Shown here in pieces: positions 12,241-22,688 of a DNA stretch of 64,000 bases (the stretch's first letter is position 1; the number at the start of each line of letters is the position of its first letter). Made by a program: the position numbers and the translations under genes. The notes beneath the pieces are model-generated. The model was not told the origin of the DNA. It was given only the letters and a program-made list of their open reading frames with translations, and made no database searches. Where the stretch lies: assembly GCF_007565055.1 (NCBI RefSeq), contig NC_044554.1, positions 138,321,463 to 138,385,462 of the forward strand, written 5' to 3'. This DNA comes from Rhinopithecus roxellana. Lineage: Eukaryota > Chordata > Mammalia > Primates > Cercopithecidae.

Positions 12241-13851
12241 GGACCCTGGGCCTTGTCGGTCTTCAGCGGGTAGGCCAAGGAGCTGTGGGAGTGCAAGCAA
12301 TTCTTCACTTTTTGTCTTGTTGAAGGATTGGTGGCTCTGAGGAGCAGGCTTGTCTATCCATCTGTTGAGAGGACAGTCACACTTCCAGTGGCCCGTCTGC
12401 TGGCAGACTGGGCAAGGGCTCTTCAGCACTCATTGGTTGGGACATCCCCGTGTCCAGTGGCCTTCTTTGCCACACTTAAAACAAGGCCCAGGAGGGTTGC
12501 TGCTATCGGGTCTTTTGTGCCCTTGGGTACTATGGCTAGGCTGACGGATAGCCACTGCTAGAAGCTGGTATTTAGTACGATCTCTTTGGGCTTTATCTAA
12601 TTTATTTTGCTCATCCCTGTTATTAAAGACTTTGAAAGCCAGGTTAAAGAGGTCTTGTTGTGGGGTTTGAGGACCATCTTCAGCCTTTTTAAGTTTGTGG
12701 CAGATGTTGGAGGCAGATTGGAAAGTAAAATGAGCTTTAAGAACAATCGTTCCTTCTCAGGAGGTGGGTTCGATGTGGGTATATTTTTGGAGAGCCTCTG
12801 TAAGGCGGGAAAGGGATTGGGCAGGATTTTCATCTGCCTTTTGGGAAATTACTTTAAGTTTTTCAAAATTTACAGCCTATGGGCAGCTTTGTTAAGGCCT
12901 GCAATGAGGCAAGTAATCATATGGCTACAGTACGCTCGGCCAGGGTCTGTGGGCTGGTATTCCCAGGAAGGCTCTTCCCGGGGGAACAGCAGCAGCTCCT
13001 ACAGGCTTAGTAGGATCCTGCCGATGAAGATCATCGGCATATGCCTGTGCTGCGAGCCACACTCTTTCCTTCTCTTCTGGAAGGAGGGTAGAAGAAAGGA
13101 TAAAGTAGAAAGCATGCCAAGTGAGTTCATAAGATTGAGTAAGATATTTAAATTCTTTGATATAAATATCGGGATCGGAGGAGAAGGACCCAAGACGTTC
13201 TTCAATCTGTATGAGATCATAGAAGGAGAAAGGGACGTGGACATGGACGATCCCCTCGGCTCCTGCTACTTCCCAGAGAGGAAGCAAGGGAGCTGGTTGC
13301 TGAGCACGTTGGGCCTGAGAGCGGGTGAGGGGCAGAGGCAGAGAAGACTCAGAGTCAGAAGCGGGCTGGTTGGAGAGAGCAGGGGAGAGGGGTAGAGCTG
13401 GAGCAGGGACATGCAGTGGAGGATCATGATGCTGTCGGGGAGGGAGAAAATCCATGGGGTTAAAGGAAGAAGAGTCATCGGCTGGGGCTGTGGGTAGGGT
13501 GGCAGGAGATGAGTCAGGATTTGAGCTGACGAGTAGGAGTTGGAAAGTAGAGCAGGACTGACAGAGAGAAGGGTGGTTACGGAGAATGAAGAAAGCCTGA
13601 ACATAAGGAATCTCAGACCATTTCTCATTGCGACGGCAAAAGTTGTCTAAGTCTTTAAGTATATTGAAATCGAAAGTGCCGTTTTCGGGCCATTGGGAGC
13701 CATTGTCCAATTGGTATTGAGGCCATGCGGTATTGCAGTAAAAGATAAGCCTCTTAGAACAGATCTCAGAACGGAGGCTGAGAGCCTTGCGATTGCAGAG
13801 GAGACACCCAAGGGGGGTGGTCTTGGGAGGGGTAGACAGAGAGACTCCCAT
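12187..13851 (-). pseudogene. ERV gag remnant
   Basis: The reading frame starts at an ATG at 13851 (MGVSLST) and stays open to 12925. It includes matrix-like sequence (CNTAWPQY, WSEIPYVQAFF), a proline-rich spacer and capsid sequence (FSFYDLIQIEERLG). The frame then shifts, and capsid and nucleocapsid sequence continues in other frames. Two zinc-knuckle motifs of CCHC type remain, CFKCGKEGHWTRGC at 12442-12483 and CPVCQQTGHWKCDC at 12373-12414. Two zinc knuckles fit several ERV1 families. The gene cannot make a full Gag because of the frameshifts. Confidence 0.85.
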
Positions 13852-14272
13852 AGTGAATGGAGGAGGTGGGGGTAGAGAAAGAAGAGACCACTGATGACAA
13901 GGATGAGAGAGGGCGGCCCCTGTCTCGTGGGCCTTGTCCGGAATAGAGGAGGTAGCCGCTGAGTCAGGCGTCCCTGAAACGGAGGAACCAGAGGCCTGGA
14001 GGCCAGAGGAAGCCCTTGGCCCAGTGCTGGGTCTTTTGGGAGTGAAGAGGCAGTCAAGGGTTCCGGGTAATAGGCAAAAGTCTCTCTTACTCACCCCAAG
14101 CAGAGGATCTGATGGTGGATGAAGTCACCAACAATGGGGGAGTCTGAGAGATCCTTTGGGTCTTCAGCGGGTTCAGAAAGGGGAGGTTGGCTGGGTAAGG
14201 GATGATAGGAGAGAGAGAGGGCGAGAGAGAGAGGGAGTCCTCTAAGGACGCCCGGCCAGAACCTATCCCCTC

Positions 14273-14289
14273 CCTGGGTTTTGGCACCA
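14273..14289 (-). other. Primer binding site, tRNA-Phe-like
   Basis: The minus strand reads TGGTGCCAAAACCCAGG, four bases inside the LTR end. It fits the 3' end of tRNA-Phe with two G-to-A differences, both explicable by CpG decay. Phe priming is the defining trait of the HERV-F group. Confidence 0.75.
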
Positions 14290-14292
14290 AAA

Positions 14293-14680
14293 CGTAAGAT
14301 TAGCCAAGAGAAAGGATGAGAGAGAGACCCAGGGTCAGGCGAGTAAGCTTATTATCCTGCGGAGCTGCTCCACCAGTCAGAGGAAGCAGCACTGAGCTTA
14401 CAGAATGAGGGATTTATATGGGGGAGAGAGACCCTGGGGTTGTTTGTCAGTTAACATTACCACATATCTCGTGACCAGGTTACAATATAGGAATGTACAA
14501 GAGGATGTAACTTAGGTTTCTGCATGTTTCTCATGACCTCCCCCATGCTGCCTGGAGGGCTGTAAGCAAGTCTGTGACCTTGCTATAGTGCCTAGATAAG
14601 GAATGCAGCTGCAGAGTATTCCCGGTAAGGGTCAGCTGCACTGGGGTGGAAGTGGGGGTCTGGGGTCTAAAACCCTAACA
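14293..14680 (-). repeat. 5' LTR of the class I ERV
   Basis: It matches the copy at 7762-8168 over its full length. On the minus strand it starts TGTTAGGG and ends near ...CTTACG (the usual terminal CA decayed to CG). It carries a TATA-like CATATAAAT and a degraded poly(A) signal (AATAAG) about 60 bp downstream. The similarity to the left copy continues about 90 bp beyond this LTR start, which a plain LTR does not explain (see findings). Confidence 0.85.
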
Positions 14681-14772
14681 TTCCAGGCTTTTAATAGGTA
14701 ATAGAAGAAGGACACCATTGTCATCTGGCTGCTTCTTGCTGGATAGGGGTGACGGTTGAGGGAAGAGGAGCA
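14681..14772 (-). repeat. Env-tail and polypurine-tract copy lying outside the 5' LTR
   Basis: These 92 bp repeat the sequence that lies just inside the 3' LTR (8169-8256): the purine-rich tract and the last env codons. They sit upstream of the 5' LTR, where unrelated host DNA should begin. The similarity ends within a few bases of a CA at 14771-14772, followed by GGCAC, the candidate target duplication. Either the family LTR is about 480 bp and overlaps env, or this copy has an extended 5' end. Confidence 0.7.
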
Positions 14773-15088
14773 GGCACTAGGAAAGACAACTCTTAAGATA
14801 TTACAATTTGTGCTTTAATACTCAGCCATGGTTTCACATTAGATTCATTTGGAAAAGTTTTTTTAAAGGCTGGTAACTGTGACTTGACTCCTGAAGATTC
14901 TGATTTTAAAGTTTTGGAATTTGGTGTTGGGACTTCTTAAGACTCCTTCCCTCCAGGATACCATAATATAATGTACATTGAATGTTGAAAATCACTTCAA
15001 GAAAATGTCTAAAGGTGCTGGACAATTCAGGGTCGTATTGTTACCAGTGGAAGGTATCCGAATTACCAGTGACAAACCCATATAGGTC

Positions 15089-15758
15089 TGCAGCAACCTC
15101 AATTCTTACCTCCTTAGAAGAAAGAATTCGACTGAGGGACATAAGGCAAAGAAAGAGACCAAGACAAGTTTCAGAGCAGGAGTGGAAGTTTATTTTTAAA
15201 GGCCTTAGAACAGGAAGGAAAGGAAAGGAACGTATGCTTGGAGAAGACCCAAGCAGGCACCAAGGTCAAGTGCGGTGTTTACTTTGATCCTAGGACTTTA
15301 TAGATTCTTTTCCCATGATTCTTCCCTTAGGGTGGGCTGCCTGCATGTGCAGTGCCCTCCTTACCCTTGGGAGGTGGGCACATGCAGTGTGTCTAGGAAG
15401 TTGTACACGTGCCCACCTGAGGCTTTTTTCCTTTTTCCAGTGGTGTGTCCCCAGAAGGTCATACTCCACCATGTTGTCTCTTCATGCACATCCCCAAGAA
15501 GTTGCTTCTTCCTGACGTCTGTGTTCAATTAAGTGCAATAGGTGTGGACCATCAGGAAATGGCCTCCCTGACGTCTGCATTCACTTTAGTGCAACAGGTG
15601 TGGACCATCAGGAAATGCCCTCTTTCTGTTGCCAGCTGCCAATTTATCACTTTTAGAGAGGCAATGTAATCATTGCTGAACCATCAACTGATATTCCTAG
15701 TGGTTCGGGGAGGGCCGTCTCCTGCTCCACTCATGCCTGCGTAACTATATCTATAACA
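15089..15758 (-). repeat. Probable solo LTR, family not recognised
   Basis: On the minus strand the segment starts TGTTATAGATATAGTTACGC (complement ends 15758) and runs to about CTGCA at 15089. It contains a poly(A)-like AAATAAAC (complement near 15191) and a short tandem duplication. LTR-like length and TG start support the call, but no clear target duplication is visible and the 3' end is approximate. Confidence 0.5.
15511..15617. repeat. Tandem duplication, 56-bp period
   Basis: CCTGACGTCTG...GTGGACCATCAGGAAATG occurs at 15511-15566 and again at 15567-15617 with a few differences. Confidence 0.9.
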
Positions 15759-17785
15759 ACACGCATGAAGAAGCAGTACTTCTTGATGATGATTGAGCAG
15801 TTGAGTCACCAACTTCGGTGGCTAGCAGAAATGCTTTTTGTTAAAGTATGACTATAAGCATTTTTTTTTTTTTTTTTGGTTTAGCAAACACTTTGACTAG
15901 TAAGAGAATATAATTTCACCTGTGCTCACTGGTACTATGCAAAGATCCCTCCCAAAACTGTTCATCTGGTTCTGGTGAGTGGCATCACTACCAGCAATCA
16001 AGCTAGAATTGTCCAAGTCATTTTCATTTTCCCTGTCCCTCTACTGCACAGCCAAATGGCATTATTGATCAATCCTATAGGCTTAGACGTTCTAAATATT
16101 TATTTATCTTCCCTCTGTCACCACTGATCTGCCCTAATTCAAATGTAGTTGCTTCCTTTCTGGTCACCAAGCCTTCAGTGGTCCTGCACACCACTCCATT
16201 CATCTTGCATCCTTCATTCAGAGGTAGTTTGAAAAACACACACAGTATCTTTCAATACATATGTCACTGAAAGATTTGAGTTGGGCTGGCTTTGAGGAGA
16301 CAGCAAAATAGACATAAAGAAACATTTGTTTATTCAAACAAGATAAGTCATATTTTAAACTTTTAAAATAAAAAAAAGGTTCCTGGAGTTATCTCACAAA
16401 TCATCATTTTTAAACTATACTTAGAGAACCTCTGGGCTAAAGATACATCTTAATGAATTTCTATATTTGGGTAACTAGATCTAAGGGAAAGCTAAACACA
16501 GGAAAGACTAAGCCAATAGATGCCAGGAAGAGGAGGTCTGGCCTCATGTTCTCCTTTAATGAAATTTTAGATGTATTTAGAATAATAACTTTGAAAAGGA
16601 CAAAAGAGTAGCAAGCCTATGCTGAATTCTTTGCTCATGTTGAGTCAACATCACATAGGCTGTTTTGGGTGCTCCTTTAAACACAGCCTCTGAAATCTTG
16701 CTTTTCCTCAAGGGCAACATTGAGCATTGTTTTATTTTTGCCCTTATTTTCTGTCCACAAATGATGTCTGGCTGCACTTATTAACTCACCACATAGTTTA
16801 AAGAAATTTTAGAAACCTCTGGTTTTCGAGACCAATAATTGGACTCCCCTCCCCAAGTGTAGTTGTTTCTATAAATATCACTTGCTTGCTCTTATTTCTT
16901 GTAACTAGTGGACCAGACTAACTGCCAGTAACACATTGTACATATAGTCTTATTCCTTCCTTTTCCAATTGTGCAGAATAATTTTGTTTTTCTTTAATAG
17001 TTTGTATATTAAGAGTTAATTATAGTTTCACAAACTTCTGCTAGAGGATGTTCATATGCAACATGTCCATCAGCTTTCTGCTAGAATTTAAGTGGATTTC
17101 ATTCCAAATTATTTATAAATGGATAATTTCATATTTACAAGGCTTTTTTAACATTACTTCCCTAAAGAAATATGATATTTAGTGTTGAGTTGTTAAATGC
17201 CTTGGGATCTTAAATGGTGAAATAGTTGCCCCTGAAACTGTTTGCTTTACAATTTTCAGTGTCTAGCATACTTAAATCAAGTCAATGAATGGTTTTTAAA
17301 CTAAATTCTGTTAAAGTATTATACATAAAATAACTTAGATTACAGTGAAAACTTTTTGTTGTAGTAATAGGTATTTACCTATCACATTTATTCAGACTTT
17401 TTAAAGTTTATGAAGGAATTTATTTTTTAAGCCTACTCCCTGGAGGAAACAGAGTAAGTTGAATTATAGAAGAGAGTTTTTTTCAAGCATGGTGCCAACT
17501 GAATACAAAGTTTCCTTGTGCCAGAGTGGTGAAGTAGTCATAACTAACTACCTCTGAATAGAGTAAGTGTTGGGCACTATGATTTATTAATAAAACTACA
17601 CACACTTCTTTCAGCACAGTAGAGCTCTGTTAAAATGAGATGTCCTAAACACATTATCCACACGTGGTAGAATATAAATTTTCAAATTTGATGAAATACT
17701 AAAATTGTGTTTTTAAAGCAAGTTTTAATGTGCTGCTGCCACCACTGAATGAACATTTAATTAGATTAAATAAAAACGGTGTTAT
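15759..17785. other. Unclassified intronic DNA
   Basis: AT-rich unique-looking sequence. A T run at 15861-15877 is the only notable simple sequence. Confidence 0.5.
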
Positions 17786-18100
17786 CAGCCTGGCACAGTG
17801 GCTCATGCCTGTAATCCCAGCACTTTGGGAGGCCAAGGCAGGTGGATCACTTGAGCCCAGGATATAGAGACCAGTCTGGGCAACATGGTAAAACCCCATC
17901 TCTACAAAAAAAAAAAAAAAAAATTTGCAGCTGCAGTCCCAACTACTCAGAAGGCTGAGGCAGGAGGATTGCTTGAACCTGGAGGCAGAAGCTGCAGTGA
18001 GCCGAGACTGCACCACTGCACTCCAGCTTAGGTGACAGAGCCAGACTCTGTCTCAAAAAAAAAGAAAGAGAGGGAGAGAGAGAGAAAAGAAAACAGTGTT
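17786..18100 (+). repeat. Alu, older (J/S-like)
   Basis: Sense Alu beginning CAGCCTGGCACAGTGGCTC and ending in an impure A tail that has evolved into GA-rich simple repeat (18061-18100). The many differences from AluY indicate an older copy. Confidence 0.93.
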
Positions 18101-18965
18101 TAATTAATAATGACTTATTAGGCAATCTGACTTTTAGTCATTTACAATTGAAGTTATTATTTTATTAAATTTTTTATCTCAACCATTGAAAATAAGTCTA
18201 CTAATAGGAAAATATGTCACTTGTATGTAAATGGTTGCATAAAATAAGGTGAAAATATAAAAGAGAACTCAAGTCATTCATTTTCATGCTGAATAAGAAG
18301 TTTTCTGTAACCACTTTGCTTAGTAATTTAGTCACCTTTGAGGTAAAAAGAAAACTTCACTTTTAAAGTTTTACTATTTTTGTGAGTATTTCCTAGATAT
18401 GGTTTTACTATTTTAAAGTAAAGTAACTTAGAGAAACTGTGGTCTCTAAGCAATGGTGAGAAATATTTCTATAACTAAATTTACCTCTGAATTGATATGC
18501 ACATAAAACTCTCAACTCACGGTAATATCATAGAAAATATTCTGGGATCCATAAAATATTGTAGAATCCTACGTTAAATGTTAAATAATAATTATGTTTG
18601 TAAAATTATCAAGTTCACATTCACTTTAAAACAATTTTACCAGCTCCCATAATGTTTTACAGATGCTAATAAAATTTACTATGATTTTATGTAATCTCAA
18701 TGAAGTAGATGAGAGGTCATTTATACAACTAAGGTATCAAAAACATAAACATCTGTTAAATGACTATACAAATACAAAGTAAGTCAGTTGTGAAACCTTG
18801 CTAATAAATCTGAAAAATTCAAAATTCTGATCTACTTCTTATCTTTCACTTTAATGTAAAATATAATTATTAGAAGTCTGTATTCTCAGACTTGCAGGGA
18901 AAATAATTGCTTGCAAAATATCATGGAATAAGATAGGAAGACGAATCTGAGCAAAACACTAGTTT

Positions 18966-19796
18966 GTATTTCATGGTGTGTGTTTGTGTGCATATATGTG
19001 TGTGTGTGTGTATATATATATATATACACACATCACATTTTCTTTATCCACTCATTGATTGATGGACATTTGAGCTGGTCCCATATTCTTGCAATTGTAA
19101 ATTGTGCTGCTATAAACGTGTGTGCAAGTATCTTTTTTATATAATGACTTCTTTTATTCTGGGTAGATACCTATTAGTGGAATTGCTGGATCAAACAGTA
19201 GATCTACTTTTAGTTTGTTAAGGAATGTCCACACTGTTTTCCATAGTGGTCGTTACTAGTTTACATTCCCACCAACAGTATAAAAGTGTTCCCTTTTCAC
19301 CACACCCACACCAACGTCTATTATTTTTTTTATTTTTTCATTGTGATCATTCTTGCATGAGTGAGGTGGTATTGTATTGTGATTTTGATTTGCATTTCTC
19401 TGATAATTAGTGAAGTTGAGCATTTTTTCATGTTTGTTGGCCATTTGTATATCTTCTTTTAAAAACTGTCTATTCATGTCCTTAGCCCACTTTTTGATGG
19501 GATTGTTTCTTGCTGATGTGTTTGAGTTATTTGTAGTTCTTGATATTAGTCCTTTGTCAAATACATAGTTTGCTAATATTTTCTCCCATTCTGTGGGTTG
19601 TCTGTTAACTCTTGATTCTTTCTTTTGCTGTGAAGAAGCTTTTTAGTGTAATTAAGTACCATCTATTTACCTTTGTTTTTGTTGCATTTGCTTTGGGTTC
19701 TTGGTCATGAAGTCTTTGCCTAAGCCAATGTCTACAAAGGTTTTTACAATGTTATTTTCTAGAATCTTTATGGTTTCAGGTCTTAGATTTAAGTCT
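18966..19796 (-). repeat. L1 ORF2 segment, inverted part of a twin-primed insertion
   Basis: Read on the minus strand this is L1 ORF2 3' sequence, from AGACTTAAATCTAAGACCTG to the TACACCATG(A/G)AATAC motif just before the last ORF2 codons. Its low divergence suggests an L1P-age element. It is joined head to head to 19797-20165. Confidence 0.88.
18974..19030. repeat. (TG)n/(TA)n microsatellite within the L1
   Basis: Alternating TG and TA runs expanded from the short TATATATACACCATGG-like segment of L1. Confidence 0.85.
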
Positions 19797-20165
19797 ACTC
19801 ATCCATAAAGAGGAATGAAATAATGGCATTCACAGCACCCTGGATAGAATTGAAGACTATTATTCTAAGTGAAGTAACTCAGGAATGGAAAAACAAACAT
19901 CATATGTTCTCACTCATACATGGGAGCTAAGATATAAGGATGCAAAGGCATAAGAATAATACATTGGACATTGGGGACTCAGGGGAAAGGGTGAGGGATG
20001 GTAAGGGATAAAAGACTGCACATTGGGTACACTGTATACTGCTCGGGTGATGGGAGCACCAAAATCTCAGAAATCACCACTAAAGAACTTATTCATCTAA
20101 ATAAATATCACCTGTTCCCAAAAAAATCTATTGAAATTAAAAATTAAAAACAAAAACAAAGATAC
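19797..20165 (+). repeat. L1 3' end, sense part of the same insertion
   Basis: It starts at the L1 position that directly follows the end of the inverted part (ACTCATCCATAAAGAGGAAT) and runs through the 3' UTR (CACTGTATACTGCTCGGGTG) to an A-rich tail. Together the two pieces form one 5'-inverted L1. Confidence 0.88.
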
Positions 20166-20364
20166 GTATAGGAAAAAATATTCCGATTTATAGGGTCAAT
20201 GTTTCTCTGTCATGAATCAAGTATGAGTAAAATGTTTTCAAAACAAAAACGCTAGTTTGTGCTCAGCAGAAAAGTCTGCTGAGTTGCATTGGATAATTAG
20301 ATGTTAAAGATTCCCTATTGTGCACAACAAGTGTGGTGTGCTCAAAGTACATCATACCTGGTGT

Positions 20365-20480
20365 GCACTGGTTGAATACTAGAATCACCTGGGGAGCTTT
20401 TAATAAACACAGCTGCCCAGAACACACCTGAGATTTCCTAAGGATAGGGCTCACATCTCTGTATTTTTAAAAATTACCTT
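20365..20480 (+). repeat. MER5-like (hAT-Charlie) fragment
   Basis: ATACTAGAATCACCTGGGGA and GCTTTTAATAAACACAGCTG are typical of MER5A-type MITEs. Confidence 0.65.
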
Positions 20481-21499
20481 GCTACTCCATTATCTGATTT
20501 TAATGCTCAGTGGCTAAGAGTTGACTGATCAGTGGGAGTCCTTTATTTTCACTCTTTGTAACTGCTAACTTTGTCATGGTATTCAAATGACCTCCACATG
20601 TGAGCCTCATACTCCAATGCCCAAATGTAGAAAAGAGGTTAAAAAGAAACAATAGAAGTGCACTATTCTTTTAGAAATGGGAAAGAAACACCCTTTGACC
20701 ATACTAAATAACTGCATTCAATTCTTGAGAGAAAAAGATTGCTAGACATAGTCTTTTTGATTTTATTTCTTATAAAGTTTTGCATTCCTAAAATGCGTAT
20801 TTTTTTCTTAAAGAGGACTGTGGAATAGGTAACCAGGAATGTTAAGTGGGGGGTCATAGAGACTGTTGCAAGCCTACTTTGTTCAGAATGGTGCTTCCAG
20901 TACCTACAAGAGAGGTTGCCCCATTTTAGTCACTCAGTAAACCATTTTTTGAGTGAAGAAATGACTCTGGGCTGGAAATGTAATCAGAGAAAAGAGTCCA
21001 TTTCTCTGGATGTTTTATTTTGCTATTTCTAATTTATTTACTCTTTTGAAAAATTGCAAACACACTATCAAATACCCAGGAAGTGGCAGCCTAGGTCCAT
21101 TTCCCTCACATTTAACCACAACTCTACATGGCTGACTAGATGAAATGTGTGTGGGAATGTTGTGAAAACCAAGCACAGTGCAAATGTATTATTAGCCAAT
21201 TTTTTTACCTGTCCACCTCTCCTTGCTAGTTTTTTCTTATTTATCTGTTTATCCCCAGCATAATAAGCACCTAGTAAGGTATGTGACATAAAAACAAACA
21301 AAAAAATCACTGACTTAGATACAGTAAACATTGAAGGCTTTCTGCATATGCATGCCCTCTGAATCTCTTAAAACAGTTTATCTTTTTTTGTGCAAACACA
21401 GAGGCAGAGCTTGTGTTTTTGTTTCTACTTTAATGTAATTATATTATTCTGTGTCTTTATTGTATTATTGATGATATACCTTCACTAATTTTCTGCATC
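20481..21499. other. Unclassified intronic DNA
   Basis: No repeat or exon recognised. Confidence 0.5.
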
Positions 21500-21612
21500 A
21501 GTATTTAAACATTTTCCTTAATTTTTAGCTACTGAAGAGGAGTAGACAGCATTCTGCAATGACATTTGTTTAGCCATCCTCTTATTGATGGCCATTTGTT
21601 TTGTTTCTTATT
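21500..21612 (-). repeat. Old L1/HAL1 fragment, 5' of the tRNA-LTR insertion
   Basis: The + strand reads TTATTGATGGCCATTTGTTTTG, typical antisense L1 ORF2 sequence. It resumes after the insertion at about 22690. Approximate ends. Confidence 0.6.
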
Positions 21613-21618
21613 GGGGAA

Positions 21619-21679
21619 GTCAGTAGAGCATGAGACTCTTAATCTCAGGTGCTGGGTTTGAGCCCCACGTTGGGCGCCA
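21619..21679 (+). other. tRNA-Lys(CUU)-derived sequence joined to an LTR
   Basis: From the D-arm to the 3' end this matches mammalian tRNA-Lys(CUU): GTAGAGCATGAGACTCTTAA and TCTCAGG, a T-arm GGGTTTGAGCCCCACG, an acceptor strand TTGGGCG and an encoded CCA at 21677-21679. The anticodon CTT is at 21638-21640. The first ~13 bases of the tRNA (acceptor 5' strand, start of D-arm) are missing, so it cannot fold as a working tRNA. Nuclear tRNA genes do not encode CCA. Here CCA is followed immediately by the LTR U5 end. The tRNA-Lys 3' end is the primer site of class II ERVs. Confidence 0.93.
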
Positions 21680-22688
21680 GATATCGTGGGAACCCGCCAA
21701 CAATATTTCAAAGTAGATTATTTCTATTTTCCATAAGTGTCGGCCAGCTGAGAAATAAAGAGAAAGAGTACAAAGAGAGGAATTTTACAGCTGGGCCTCT
21801 GAGGGTGACATCACATATTGGTAGGACCATGATGCCCACCTGAGCCTTAAAGCCAGCAAGTTTTATTAAGGATTTCAAAAGGGGAGGGTGTGCAAGAACA
21901 GAGAGTAGGTCACAAAGCTCACATGCTTCAAATGACAAAAAGGAGAACAAAGATCACATGCTTCTGAGGAAACAGGACAAAAGGCAAAACAGAACTACTG
22001 ATAAGGGTCTATGTTCAGCTGTGCACATATTGTCTTGATAAACATCTTAAACAACAGAAAACAGGGTTCGAGAGCAGAGAACCAGTCTGACCAAAAATTT
22101 GCCAGGCTGGAATTTCCCAATCCTAGTAAGCCTGAGGATAGTTCAGGAGACCAGGGCATACTTCAGTCCTTATCTCAACCGCATAAGACAGACACTCCCA
22201 GAGTGGCCATTTACAGACCTCCCTCCAGGAGGAACCCTTTCCTAGGGTTTTAATATTTATATTCCTTGCTAGGAAAAGAATTTAGCGATATCTCTCCTAC
22301 TTGCACGTCTGTTTATAGGCTGTCTGCAAGAAGGAAAATATGGCTCTTTTTGCCTGACCCTGCAGGCAGGCAGATCTTATGTTTGTCTTCCCTTGTTCCC
22401 TAAAAATTGCTGTTATTCTGTTCTTTTTCAAGCTGCACTGATTTCATATTGTTCAAACACACATGTTTTACAATCAATTTGTACAGTTAACACAATTATA
22501 GTGGTCCAGAGGTGACATATATCTTCAGCTTATGAAGATAACAGAATTAAGAGATTAAAGTAAGACAGGCATAAGAAATTATAAGAGTATTATTTGGGAA
22601 GTGATAAATGTCCATGAAATCTTCACATTTATGTTTCTCTGCCATGGCTCCAGTCGGTCCCTCCATTTGGGGTCCCTGACTTCCTACA
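21680..22688 (-). mobile_element. Class II (HERV-K/HML-like) LTR, about 1 kb
   Basis: On the minus strand the LTR starts TGTAGGAAGTCAGGGACCCC (complement ends 22688) and ends ...CCACGATATC at 21680. It carries an AATAAA poly(A) signal (complement at 21862-21867) followed by CTTGCTGGC. The length of 1009 bp and the adjoining tRNA-Lys(1,2) sequence fit an HML family. I cannot fix which one (LTR13 or MER11-type are possibilities). No provirus body is attached. GTTTCTT on both outer flanks (21603-21609 and near 22691) may be the target duplication. Confidence 0.85.

Larger units (their letters stand above)
7762..14772 (-). mobile_element. Degraded class I endogenous retrovirus (HERV-F/H-like), nearly full length
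   Basis: Read on the minus strand the order is 5' LTR (14293-14680), primer site (14273-14289), gag, protease, RT, RNase H, integrase, a truncated env and 3' LTR (7762-8168). The tRNA-Phe-like primer site and the gag and pol sequence place it with gamma-like ERV1 families near HERV-F/HERV-H. The exact family is an inference. Five bases, GGCAC, occur directly outside both ends (7757-7761 and 14773-14777), as expected for a gamma-like target duplication. By eye the two LTRs differ at roughly one position in ten, so the insertion is tens of millions of years old. Every gene is broken by stops or frameshifts. Most of env (surface part) is missing and an AluY sits in what remains. Confidence 0.88.

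Noticed and set aside
12607..13395. 262-codon open frame on the + strand
   Set aside because: It lies opposite the ERV gag gene and reads its complement. It has no family resemblance of its own.
21619..21679. A working tRNA-Lys gene
   Set aside because: The 5' acceptor strand and part of the D-arm are missing, CCA is encoded in DNA and there is no T-run terminator. It is a reverse-transcribed copy.
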